DNA of 14,516 nucleotides from NCBI GenBank assembly GCA_045531335.1, contig JAZSDU010000025.1, forward strand, positions 1-14,516. Reading direction: 5' to 3'. Shown here in pieces: positions 1 to 5,817 of the stretch. The stretch's first letter is position 1; each line of letters starts with the position of its first letter. The position numbers and the translations under genes were made by a program. The DNA is from CAG-452 sp045531335. GTDB lineage: Bacteria > Bacillota > Clostridia > TANB77 > CAG-508. The notes beneath the pieces are model-generated. The model was not told where the DNA came from and ran no database searches. It was given only the letters and a program-made list of their open reading frames with translations.

Positions 1-9
1 AATAAATTT

Positions 10-35
10 CCTCCGGCATAGCCGGAGGTTTTTCC
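10..35 (+). terminator. Intrinsic terminator at the left edge
   Basis: A perfect 8-bp stem (CCTCCGGC at 10-17, GCCGGAGG at 21-28) with a 3-nt loop is followed by five T on the plus strand. It probably ends a plus-strand gene lying left of the window. The minus strand lacks a T-run, so I read it as plus-strand only. Confidence 0.7.
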
Positions 36-82
36 TTTCCGCCTAAAAGGCTTCTCTACTGGCTCCCACTAAAGTGGCCTTT

Positions 83-110
83 GCGACTGACTCTTGCAAT
101 CGTCAGTCGC
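83..110. repeat. Right-end hairpin of the IS200-like element
   Basis: GCGACTGAC (83-91) and GTCAGTCGC (102-110) form a perfect 9-bp stem with a 10-nt loop, directly at the tnpA stop codon. IS200/IS605 transposases recognise subterminal hairpins of this kind. On the tnpA strand the stem is preceded by GGGGTA. Confidence 0.7.
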
Positions 111-583
111 TACCCCTTAAAGGGGTCGATATCTTCTAGTGTCATCTGTTGACTGATTTTATCTTCTCTTAATTGATTTGCTATATATTCTTTTATTTTT
201 TTGCTATTCTTGCCTACCGTGTCAACGTAATAACCTCTACACCAAAATTCTCTGTTCCTATATTTATATCTCATATTTCCCCATTGACTATATATCATTA
301 TGCTACTTTTACCTTTTAAAAATCCCATTACACTTGATACACTGTATTTTGGTGGTATACTTAATAACATATGTATATGGTCTGGACAAACTTCTGCTTC
401 TATTATTCCTATACCTTTCCATTCACATAGTCTCCTTAATATTTGCCCTATTTCTAATCTCTTACTCTCATAAAATACTTTCCTTCTATATTTTGGTGCA
501 AAGACTATGTGATATTTGCAATTCCATGTTGTGTGTGATAAACTTTGTACATCGTTTATTTTGATATCTTTCAAATTAAACAT
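110..583 (-). CDS. tnpA: IS200/IS605 family transposase TnpA (Y1 HUH)
   Basis: The 157-aa protein is full length for IS200 TnpA (usually about 150 aa). The HUH metal-binding motif is H69-I-H71 within PDHIHMLL, and the catalytic tyrosine is Y133 in KEYIANQ. The N-terminal SLSHTTWNCKYHIVF and the central PPKYSV and GFLKGKSS blocks are typical of the family. Enzymes of this group cut and rejoin single-stranded DNA at hairpin-marked ends, forming a 5'-phosphotyrosine. The ATG at 583 is preceded by a GGGAG ribosome binding site. The TAG stop overlaps the first base of the right-end hairpin, so gene and transposition end are packed together. No internal stop or frameshift is seen. Confidence 0.95.
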   Translation of the reverse strand: MFNLKDIKINDVQSLSHTTWNCKYHIVFAPKYRRKVFYESKRLEIGQILRRLCEWKGIGIIEAEVCPDHIHMLLSIPPKYSVSSVMGFLKGKSSIMIYSQWGNMRYKYRNREFWCRGYYVDTVGKNSKKIKEYIANQLREDKISQQMTLEDIDPFKG

Positions 584-596
584 CTCCCTTCAATAT

Positions 597-630
597 ATTT
601 AAATTGCTTCCTGTCAGTCGCAATTTAAAT
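597..630. repeat. Left-end hairpin of the IS200-like element
   Basis: An 11-bp perfect stem (597-607 paired with 620-630, core AAATTGC/GCAATTT) has a 12-nt loop. The 9-mer GTCAGTCGC at 613-621, shared with the right end, runs from the loop into the 3' arm. It lies 14 bp upstream of the tnpA start, so it would also fold in the tnpA leader RNA. Confidence 0.6.
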
Positions 631-679
631 TATATATGAAGGGATTTATTGTGTCTACTCACCGCTTAAAGCTTTACCG

Positions 680-702
680 AACCCCGAGACAATCTCGGGG
701 TT
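680..702 (+). terminator. GC-rich hairpin, possible terminator next to the IS left end
   Basis: AACCCCGAGA (680-689) pairs with TCTCGGGGTT (693-702) around a 3-nt loop. Only a short T tract follows on the plus strand, so it is a weak terminator candidate. IS200 elements often carry a transcription-blocking hairpin at the left end, so this could belong to the element. Confidence 0.45.
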
Positions 703-713
703 TTAGAAAACAA

Positions 714-745
714 TAAAAGTCGCTTTATTTCTAAAGCGACTTTTA
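714..745 (-). terminator. Intrinsic terminator of the thiN/small membrane protein unit
   Basis: A perfect 14-bp stem (714-727 with 732-745) has a 4-nt loop, 7 bp beyond the stop of the small membrane protein. T-rich sequence follows the stem on the minus strand. Confidence 0.85.
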
Positions 746-752
746 AATTTTA

Positions 753-1013
753 TTAATTAAACTTTTCCTTATAACATTCTACTATTATTTCATTTTTCTC
801 TTCTTCTGTTAACTCTCTTTTTTCCTGCCTTACAGCTATATTTATTCTATCCACTACTTTTTCCATAGTTTCATCTAATTTTTCAGTAGAGTACATTTTT
901 TGATTAATCCTAATTTTATACTCGATTTTTTCCTCTCTACTAATAAAATAATATATTGCAATTAATAAACCTAATAATAATCCTAAAAACAAATATATGT
1001 ATTTATCTATCAT
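753..1013 (-). CDS. Small single-pass membrane protein of unknown function
   Basis: The 86-aa product starts at the ATG at 1013. A TTG one codon upstream is also possible, but the AGGGGG ribosome binding site is better spaced (8 nt) for the ATG. One hydrophobic segment spans about residues 5-24 and is followed by SREEK, which suggests an N-out or signal-anchor topology with a charged cytoplasmic tail. The tail (about residues 25-86) is rich in Lys and Glu and probably helical. I do not recognise a family. It begins 22 bp after the thiN stop with no terminator between, so it is probably co-transcribed with thiN, and it is followed by a strong terminator. Confidence 0.7.
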   Translation of the reverse strand: MIDKYIYLFLGLLLGLLIAIYYFISREEKIEYKIRINQKMYSTEKLDETMEKVVDRINIAVRQEKRELTEEEKNEIIVECYKEKFN

Positions 1014-1035
1014 CAATCTTTCCCCCTATTTTTAT

Positions 1036-1683
1036 TTAATCCTTTGATTTTATTAAAATTAGTATTCCATTTTTAAGATCTATTTCTGCATAATCCTCTA
1101 ATTGTTCATTGCTTACTCCTAAACTATGCCCTATTTCCAAAGTAGCATTTGAAAGTTGATATTTAAAGCCTTTTAAAGTTATTCCTTCTACTTTTGTAGT
1201 AAGAGGAATTAAAGAAATATATTTATAATTGTTATCTAATTTTAATATGGTTTTTTTATTAATTAATTGTATTTCATTATTGCTATTTATACCTTTGCAC
1301 TCTATATTTTTGTCCAAACTTTCTTTTAATACATGTATATTTGCAATTGTATGATCCATTCTTGTTCCAATTGCTCCCAAAATAGTTATTTCTTTACTTT
1401 CTAATTCTATTGCAAGTTTAATTGCCATATGTGTATCTGTATAATCTTTTTCTGGATTCAATTTTTTAATTATTATATCTTTATTGTTAATATATTTATT
1501 TAGTATTTTTTTATCTAATGAATCAAAATCACCTATTATATAATGCGGTATCATATTAAACTTATCTATTATTTCTAATCCTCTATCTGATGCTATTATA
1601 TAGTCAAATTTATTTTTTAAATTAATTTCTTTAAATAATTTTTCCTCAACATTTCCACCTGATACAATTAATGTTCTAATCAT
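1036..1683 (-). CDS. thiN: Thiamine pyrophosphokinase
   Basis: The 215-aa protein should transfer pyrophosphate from ATP to thiamine, giving the cofactor TPP in the cytoplasm. Family signatures are present in order: GDFDSL (51-56), EKDYTD (78-83), the G-x-x-G-x-R-x-D-H block at 103-111, and the C-terminal thiamine-binding region with GHSLGVSNE at about 185-193. The length matches the usual 210-220 aa. The ATG at 1683 has an AAAGGAAA ribosome binding site and a good promoter upstream (1707-1735). I see no TPP riboswitch, and the leader is too short for one, which fits a salvage enzyme that is not feedback-controlled at the RNA level. The small membrane protein downstream probably shares the transcript. 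Confidence 0.95.
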   Translation of the reverse strand: MIRTLIVSGGNVEEKLFKEINLKNKFDYIIASDRGLEIIDKFNMIPHYIIGDFDSLDKKILNKYINNKDIIIKKLNPEKDYTDTHMAIKLAIELESKEITILGAIGTRMDHTIANIHVLKESLDKNIECKGINSNNEIQLINKKTILKLDNNYKYISLIPLTTKVEGITLKGFKYQLSNATLEIGHSLGVSNEQLEDYAEIDLKNGILILIKSKD

Positions 1684-1706
1684 TTTTTATTTCCTTTCGT
1701 TTTTCT

Positions 1707-1735
1707 ATTATATCTTACTTTTTTCTTAAAAACAA
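1707..1735 (-). promoter_or_regulatory. Promoter of thiN
   Basis: On the minus strand: -35 TTGTTT, 17-bp spacer, -10 TATAAT, ending 23 bp upstream of the thiN start codon. Confidence 0.75.
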
Positions 1736-1763
1736 TGTTTTTTTGTTGATGTTGGTGTATAAT
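1735..1763 (+). promoter_or_regulatory. Candidate promoter of the glycosyltransferase gene
   Basis: A perfect TATAAT (1758-1763) lies 41 bp upstream of the ATG at 1805. The -35 region (around 1735-1740) is poor, so only the -10 is well supported. It diverges from the thiN promoter, with the two -35 regions touching. Confidence 0.5.
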
Positions 1764-1804
1764 CAATTGTAGTTCATATAAAGTTTGAAATAAAAGGTGA
1801 TTTT

Positions 1805-2464
1805 ATGAAAAAACTAATATTTAAATTGTTGTTTTGGATTTTTATCATATTATTTATAATTTTCTCTATAATTTCAGGTCTAGGCTATTTAAAATATAAA
1901 GAGGCAATTGATGAAATTTCTGTAACAGATAAAGTTCAAGAAATAAGAGAAAATGAAAATTATATTAAATTAGAAAATATTTCAGTTGATTATAAAAACG
2001 CTGTTGTAGCAATAGAAGATCATAGATTTTACTCTCATAGTGGTATAGATGTTTTATCAATAGTACGTTCTACATATGTAAATTTAAGAAGCAAATCGTT
2101 AGATTACGGTGCAAGTACGATAACTCAACAGGTAGGAAGATTAATGTATTTTTCTCAAGAAAAATCTTTTATAAGAAAGGTGTCTGAAATATTTGTTGCC
2201 TTTGAATTAGAAGAAAATTATTCAAAAGATGAAATTTTAGAATTGTATCTAAATCTTATGTATTTTGGAAATGGATATTATGGAATTAATGATGCGTCAG
2301 AAGGCTTTTTTGATAAATCTCCAAAAGATTTAACACTATACGAAGCAACCTATTTAGCAGGGCTTCCAAATGCCCCTAGTATATATTCAGAAAATGATGA
2401 ACTTGCAGAAGAAAGAAGATTACAAGTAGTTAACGCTATGAAAAAATATGGGTATATAGATTAA
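1805..2464 (+). CDS. Monofunctional peptidoglycan glycosyltransferase (GT51)
   Basis: The 219-aa protein polymerises lipid II into glycan strands outside the membrane. An N-terminal membrane anchor spans about residues 5-27. The GT51 motifs follow in order: EDHRFYSHSG (71-80, with catalytic Glu71), GASTITQQ (102-109), RKVSE (124-128, second Glu128), KDEILELYLN (141-150) and GYYGINDASEGFF (157-169). The protein ends soon after this domain, with no transpeptidase domain, so it is an MtgA/SgtB-type enzyme or an isolated GT51 module and not a full class A PBP. The stop is clean and is followed by a terminator, so it does not look truncated. An AAAGGTGA ribosome binding site precedes the ATG. It is transcribed alone, convergent to ackA. 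Confidence 0.92.
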   Translation: MKKLIFKLLFWIFIILFIIFSIISGLGYLKYKEAIDEISVTDKVQEIRENENYIKLENISVDYKNAVVAIEDHRFYSHSGIDVLSIVRSTYVNLRSKSLDYGASTITQQVGRLMYFSQEKSFIRKVSEIFVAFELEENYSKDEILELYLNLMYFGNGYYGINDASEGFFDKSPKDLTLYEATYLAGLPNAPSIYSENDELAEERRLQVVNAMKKYGYID

Positions 2465-2466
2465 AT

Positions 2467-2501
2467 AATTTAAGGGCGAAATCTATTTCCGCCCTTAAAT
2501 T
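2467..2501. terminator. Shared terminator between the glycosyltransferase gene and ackA
   Basis: AATTTAAGGGCG (2467-2478) pairs with CGCCCTTAAATT (2490-2501), with an inner AAAT/ATTT extension across a bulge. It sits in the 53-bp gap between two convergent genes and can serve both strands. Confidence 0.85.
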
Positions 2502-2517
2502 TTATACAATTATATTT

Positions 2518-3720
2518 TTACTTTACTAATTCCATTGTTTCGTTTGCTATTTCTAGTTCTTCGTTTGTTGGTATTATATACATTTTGATTTTTGAATCTG
2601 GTGTACTTACAATTCCTTCATACATCTCATCACTGTTGTGTGAATTATCATATTTTATTCCTAATTCTTCTAATCCTGATACTGCTTTTGAAATTACATC
2701 TGGATTGTGTTCTCCTATTCCACCTTCAAATATTATTGCATCTACATGTCCTAATACAGCCATATATGCTCCTATATATTTTCTTACTCTATATGCAAAC
2801 ATATCTACTGCAAGTTTTGCTCTTTCATTTCCTTCTGCGATTAGTCCTTTTAAATCTCTTATATCTCCTGTTATTCCAGAAATTCCAAGTAATCCTGATT
2901 TTTTATTTAATACTGTCATCATTTCATCAATGCTTAGATTTTCTTTTTTCATAACAAATTCTAAAACTGCTGGATCCAAATCTCCTGATCTTGTTCCCAT
3001 AACTAATCCTTCAAGTGGTGTTAGTCCCATTGTAGTGTCAACACATTTACCATTTTTTACAGCTGCTATACTTGCACCATTTCCTAAGTGGCAAGAAATT
3101 ATATTTACATCATTTATATCTTTTCCTAATACTTTTGCAGCTTCTTTAGTTATAAATTTATGTGATGTACCATGTGCTCCATATCTTTTAATTCCATATT
3201 TTTCATAAAATTCATATGGTATAGCATAAAGTGATGCATATTCTGGTATTGTAGTATGGAATGATGTATCGAATACTAATGCTTGTGGGATTCCAGGCAT
3301 TATTTTTGTACAAGCTTCTATACCTTGAATATGTGCTGGATTATGAAGTGGTGCGTATTCTATAGCTTTTGTGTATTCAGCCATAACTTCATCTGTAATT
3401 AACATTGAACATCCAAGTTTTGGTCCTCCATTTACTATTCTATGACCTATACCATTAATTTCTGATAAATCTTTTATTGCTCCTACTTCTGGATCTAATA
3501 AGTATTTAACTACTTCTTCAAATGCTACTGTATGATTTGGTAAATCTAATTCTTTTTTTAGTTTTTTACCATCTTTTCCTTTGTATTCTATAAAAGGACT
3601 ATCTATTCCTTTTACACCTATTCTGTCACATTTTCCTGATGCTAAAACTTCTTCATTTTCCATTTCTATTAATTGATATTTTAATGAAGAACTTCCACAG
3701 TTTACTACTAAGATTTTCAT
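2518..3720 (-). CDS. ackA: Acetate kinase
   Basis: The 400-aa cytoplasmic enzyme transfers phosphate between acetyl phosphate and ADP, the ATP-yielding step of acetate fermentation. Visible signatures include the N-terminal VNCGSSSLKY, GHRIVNGG (about 92-99, substrate Arg), VFDTSFHTT (about 148-156, catalytic Asp), the YGAHGTSH block, SCHLGNGAS, GTRSGDLDP (catalytic Arg about 243) and the C-terminal NEELEIA. Length and motif order are normal. The ATG at 3720 has a GGAGAG ribosome binding site. It lies 306 bp downstream of pta. That gap holds a hairpin after pta, a separate promoter (3862-3890) and a REP-like repeat in the leader, so ackA probably has its own transcript as well as any read-through from pta. 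Confidence 0.98.
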   Translation of the reverse strand: MKILVVNCGSSSLKYQLIEMENEEVLASGKCDRIGVKGIDSPFIEYKGKDGKKLKKELDLPNHTVAFEEVVKYLLDPEVGAIKDLSEINGIGHRIVNGGPKLGCSMLITDEVMAEYTKAIEYAPLHNPAHIQGIEACTKIMPGIPQALVFDTSFHTTIPEYASLYAIPYEFYEKYGIKRYGAHGTSHKFITKEAAKVLGKDINDVNIISCHLGNGASIAAVKNGKCVDTTMGLTPLEGLVMGTRSGDLDPAVLEFVMKKENLSIDEMMTVLNKKSGLLGISGITGDIRDLKGLIAEGNERAKLAVDMFAYRVRKYIGAYMAVLGHVDAIIFEGGIGEHNPDVISKAVSGLEELGIKYDNSHNSDEMYEGIVSTPDSKIKMYIIPTNEELEIANETMELVK

Positions 3721-3760
3721 ATTTAAATCTCTCCTTTTCTTTTTTAGTAATTTCTTCGAA

Positions 3761-3843
3761 GTGCGGACGGCTGATACTCCCAGAGCATGTATTATCTGTA
3801 GCTCATTTCATTTCGCACAGCTAATCGATAGCCGCCCCTACAA
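3761..3843 (-). repeat. REP-like repeat, copy A (single unit) in the ackA leader
   Basis: On the minus strand, TTGTAG leads into GGGCGGCT, which pairs with AGCCGTCC at 3765-3772 (8 bp, one G-T pair) around a 57-nt loop. The arm and the flank after CTACAA (C[A/G]TTTG[C/T]AAT) match copy C. The enlarged loop contains a second possible pairing, GTGCG (3761-3765) with CGCAC (3814-3818). It lies between the predicted ackA promoter and the ackA start, so it should be transcribed as leader RNA. Confidence 0.65.
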
Positions 3844-3861
3844 CGTTTGTAATATATTTTT

Positions 3862-3890
3862 ATTTTATTCTTTATTCTGAAACGAATCAA
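3862..3890 (-). promoter_or_regulatory. Promoter of ackA
   Basis: Minus strand: -35 TTGATT (3890-3885), 17-bp spacer, -10 TAAAAT (3867-3862). The predicted leader is about 135 nt and carries repeat copy A. The rest of the 3721-4026 gap holds only this promoter, the repeat and the hairpin at 3936-3996; I see no gene in it. Confidence 0.65.
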
Positions 3891-3935
3891 AATCTATATT
3901 GATCTAAAATTAATCAAAAGCAAGCAGTACTAGGC

Positions 3936-3996
3936 AAATTGAAGTAAAAAACCGGAGGTGTGCGTGTGCACATTGAGGATTTTTTATCTTCAATTT
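3936..3996 (-). terminator. Long hairpin after pta, probable terminator or attenuator
   Basis: AAATTGAAG (3936-3944) pairs with CTTCAATTT (3988-3996), and TAAAAAA (3945-3951) with TTTTTTA (3980-3986). After small bulges, an inner TGTGC/GCACA stem (3959-3963 with 3968-3972) closes the tip. On the minus strand a TTTTTTA tract follows the inner GG, so the lower stem may act as the U-tract of a terminator for pta, about 30 bp beyond its stop. Confidence 0.55.
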
Positions 3997-4026
3997 AACA
4001 ACGTAATGCGACGCTTTTCATTAATT

Positions 4027-5025
4027 TTATCCCTCTTGGGCTTGGACGCAAGTAATCGCAACAACTCCCACAATATCCTCTGCCTTACATCCTCTAGATA
4101 AATCATTAACTGGTTTTGCCATTCCTTGGCATATTGGTCCATAAGCTTCTGCTTTTGCAAGTCTTTCTACTAATTTATATCCTATATTTCCAGCTTGTAA
4201 ATCTGGGAATATCATTGTATTTGCACTTCCTGCAACTTTACTTTCTGGTGCTTTTGATTTTGCTATTGCTGGCACTATTGCAGCATCAAATTGCATTTCT
4301 CCATCTATTGCTAATTCTGGTGCTTTTGATTTTGCAAGTTCTGTAGCTATTCTAACTTTATCTACTTCTTCTGCTTTTGCACTTCCCATTGTTGAATATG
4401 AAAGCATTGCAACTTTTGGTTCTTTTCCAATTATTTGTTTAAAGCTTTTTGCTGTTGAAAGAGCTATTTCTGATAATTCTTCTGAATTTGGATTTTGATT
4501 TAAACCACAATCAGAGAATAAGAAAACTCCATCTTCTCCAAATTCACAATTTGGAACTGCCATTACAACAAATGTTGATACTAATTTTGTTCCAGGTGCT
4601 GTTTTTAAAATTTGAAGTGCTGGTCTTAAAGTATCTGCTGTTGAATGTGCTGCTCCTGATACTAATCCATCTGCTTCTTCTTGTTTTACCATCATCATTC
4701 CATAAAATACTGGATCTAACATTAATTCTTTTGATTTTTCTTCTGTCATTCCTTTATTCTTTCTTAACTCATAAAATGCATTTGCATATTCTTCATATTT
4801 TTCTGATTTACTTGGTTCTACTATTTGAGCTTTTGAAATATCTAAATCATTTTCTTTTGATAGATTTAATATTTCTTCTTTGTTTCCTACTAGTACTATC
4901 TTACAAAACTCTTCTTTTAAAATTTTATCTGCTGCTTTAAGAGTTCTTATATCTGTTGCTTCTGGTAATACTATTGTCTTTATTTCTTGTCTTGCTCTGT
5001 TCATTATGTCTGTTAAAAAACTCAT
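4027..5025 (-). CDS. pta: Phosphate acetyltransferase
   Basis: The 332-aa enzyme interconverts acetyl-CoA plus phosphate with acetyl phosphate plus CoA, feeding AckA. The sequence has the family's VLPEATDIRTLKAA near the N-terminus, DGLVSGAAHSTADTLRPALQ in the middle and the C-terminal GPICQGMAKPVNDLSRGC block. It is the short single-domain form of about 330 aa. I chose the ATG at 5025, preceded by GGGAGG at good spacing. An in-frame ATG at 5052 would add nine residues but encodes the ribosome binding site itself and nearly coincides with the predicted transcript start. A near-consensus promoter lies at 5061-5089. Confidence 0.97.
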   Translation of the reverse strand: MSFLTDIMNRARQEIKTIVLPEATDIRTLKAADKILKEEFCKIVLVGNKEEILNLSKENDLDISKAQIVEPSKSEKYEEYANAFYELRKNKGMTEEKSKELMLDPVFYGMMMVKQEEADGLVSGAAHSTADTLRPALQILKTAPGTKLVSTFVVMAVPNCEFGEDGVFLFSDCGLNQNPNSEELSEIALSTAKSFKQIIGKEPKVAMLSYSTMGSAKAEEVDKVRIATELAKSKAPELAIDGEMQFDAAIVPAIAKSKAPESKVAGSANTMIFPDLQAGNIGYKLVERLAKAEAYGPICQGMAKPVNDLSRGCKAEDIVGVVAITCVQAQEG

Positions 5026-5060
5026 TTTGATTCCTCCCTTTATTTCTAACATACTTAATA

Positions 5061-5089
5061 ATTATATAAAGAAAAAAAGAAAAGTACAA
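5061..5089 (-). promoter_or_regulatory. Promoter of pta, overlapping a terminator
   Basis: Minus strand: -35 TTGTAC (5089-5084), 17-bp spacer of almost pure T, -10 TATAAT (5066-5061). The -35 hexamer is part of the hairpin arm of the upstream gene's terminator, and the terminator's U-tract is the spacer. Confidence 0.75.
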
Positions 5090-5116
5090 TATTTTTTTGA
5101 AAAATATTGTACTTTT
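5072..5116 (-). terminator. Strong terminator of the 126-aa unknown gene
   Basis: A perfect 17-bp stem (5080-5096 with 5100-5116) with a 3-nt loop is followed on the minus strand by C and seven T. It starts 8 bp after the gene's stop codon. Confidence 0.9.
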
Positions 5117-5124
5117 ACAAATTT

Positions 5125-5505
5125 TTATTTGGTCAGTTTGTTAAATTCAATAGGTTCAAATACCCCTCTTTGAATCAACTCAATAAAGTTGTCTGCGGTG
5201 TATTCGCCTTTATAACAAGGATTTTTACAAGGACATTTTATGAATTGTTTGGAATAATTTTCCTCTGTTTCATATTCGATATGTCCTGTAAATTCTGTAC
5301 GAGTTAAAATTCCATCTTCAGGTTTATATACAAATGTTGTATTATCAAAGTTATAATTTTTTTGAACAACAATTGCATATTCAGATAAAGTTTCAGGTGT
5401 GACTTTCTCTAAATTTTCACTCGATTTGTCTGAATGATTATGAAAATAATTTGTTTTTTTCAAACATTCAATGATTTTTTTAGCATCTTCAATATGTTTT
5501 GACAT
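5125..5505 (-). CDS. Unknown 126-aa protein with a CPCKNPC cysteine cluster
   Basis: I do not recognise this protein. The ATG at 5505 is chosen because GAGG lies 10 nt upstream. A GTG at 5580 would add 25 residues but has no ribosome binding site and lies in a leader hairpin. The N-terminal 20 residues look helical (SKHIEDAKKIIECLKK), followed by a polar stretch with H22 and H24, then a probable beta-rich region (about 42-90). Three close cysteines (C91, C93, C97) could bind a metal or form a redox site, with C14 further away. No signal peptide or membrane segment is seen. It has its own extended -10 promoter and a strong terminator, so it is a single-gene unit despite lying just upstream of pta. 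Confidence 0.75.
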   Translation of the reverse strand: MSKHIEDAKKIIECLKKTNYFHNHSDKSSENLEKVTPETLSEYAIVVQKNYNFDNTTFVYKPEDGILTRTEFTGHIEYETEENYSKQFIKCPCKNPCYKGEYTADNFIELIQRGVFEPIEFNKLTK

Positions 5506-5552
5506 ATTATCATTTCCTCTCTGCATTCGCAAGTTGTTATAATCTTTAAGTA

Positions 5553-5579
5553 TGTTTAACTTCTGACCATAGTTAAACA
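5553..5579 (-). promoter_or_regulatory. Leader hairpin of the 126-aa unknown gene
   Basis: TGTTTAACT (5553-5561) and AGTTAAACA (5571-5579) form a 9-bp stem with a 9-nt loop within a predicted leader of about 110 nt. I see no match to a riboswitch class that I can recognise. Confidence 0.35.
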
Positions 5580-5623
5580 CTTAAAAGGAATCCTGCTTAA
5601 CCTAAAAGGTTTTAGCTTTTAAA

Positions 5624-5652
5624 ATTATATCATAATTTTATGTAAATTTCAA
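5624..5652 (-). promoter_or_regulatory. Promoter of the 126-aa unknown gene
   Basis: Minus strand: -35 TTGAAA (5652-5647), 17-bp spacer, -10 TATAAT (5629-5624) with an upstream TG giving an extended -10. It lies back to back with the tRNA-Leu promoter, with 19 bp between the two -35 hexamers. Confidence 0.8.
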
Positions 5653-5671
5653 TGTTTTTATATGCTTTCTG

Positions 5672-5700
5672 TTGATTTTGTAATCTATAAATTATATAAT
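5672..5700 (+). promoter_or_regulatory. Promoter of tRNA-Leu and probably of the rluA-family gene
   Basis: -35 TTGATT (5672-5677), 17-bp spacer, -10 TATAAT (5695-5700), 10 bp before the first tRNA base. Confidence 0.8.
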
Positions 5701-5710
5701 CTAAAAAGAT

Positions 5711-5795
5711 GCGAGTATGCTGGAATTGGCAGACAGGCATGTTTGAGGGGCATGTGTGAATTCACGTATGGGTTCAAGTTCCATTACTCGCACCA
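5711..5795 (+). tRNA. tRNA-Leu (anticodon GAG)
   Basis: The 85-nt gene folds as a class II tRNA. The 7-bp acceptor stem is GCGAGTA (5711-5717) with TACTCGC (5785-5791), and the discriminator A and encoded CCA end at 5795. The anticodon stem is CATGT/GCATG (5738-5742 with 5750-5754), with loop TTGAGGG giving anticodon GAG at 5745-5747. The long variable arm (GTG/CAC around 5756-5765) and the T loop TTCAAGT are as expected for leucine. It reads CUU and CUC codons. No terminator separates it from the gene that follows. Confidence 0.96.
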
Positions 5796-5817
5796 TTATT
5801 TTATGAAAGTGATTTTT

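Larger units (their letters stand above)
40..660 (-). mobile_element. IS200-like insertion sequence (IS200/IS605 family), approximate ends
   Basis: One tnpA gene lies between two subterminal hairpins (597-630 upstream of tnpA, 83-110 at its 3' end) and there is no tnpB, which is the IS200 organisation. The 9-mer GTCAGTCGC occurs in both ends (102-110 and 613-621), with its complement at 83-91. Elements of this family have no terminal inverted repeats and make no target duplication, so the exact tips cannot be read from one sequence; the coordinates are estimates. GC-rich hairpins at 10-28 and 680-702 flank the element and may be host terminators or, for the second, part of the left end. The transposase frame is intact, so the copy may be active. 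Confidence 0.75.

Noticed and set aside
178..564. Open frame on the plus strand opposite tnpA
   Set aside because: It is antisense to a clear transposase, has low-complexity hydrophobic sequence and no supporting start signals.
1684..1735. TPP riboswitch upstream of thiN
   Set aside because: The leader is about 20-25 nt from the predicted transcript start and has none of the conserved THI-box sequence.
2585..3208. Long plus-strand open frames opposite ackA, and similar ones opposite pta, der and rlmB
   Set aside because: They are shadows of highly conserved minus-strand genes caused by AT-rich codon bias; the products resemble no protein.
5506..5580. A 151-aa version of the unknown protein using a GTG at 5580
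   Set aside because: No ribosome binding site precedes it and the codons lie in a leader hairpin; the ATG at 5505 has a good site.
5662..5817. An upstream start for the RluA-family gene
   Set aside because: The extension would translate the promoter and the whole tRNA-Leu; the S4-like domain begins at the ATG at 5818.
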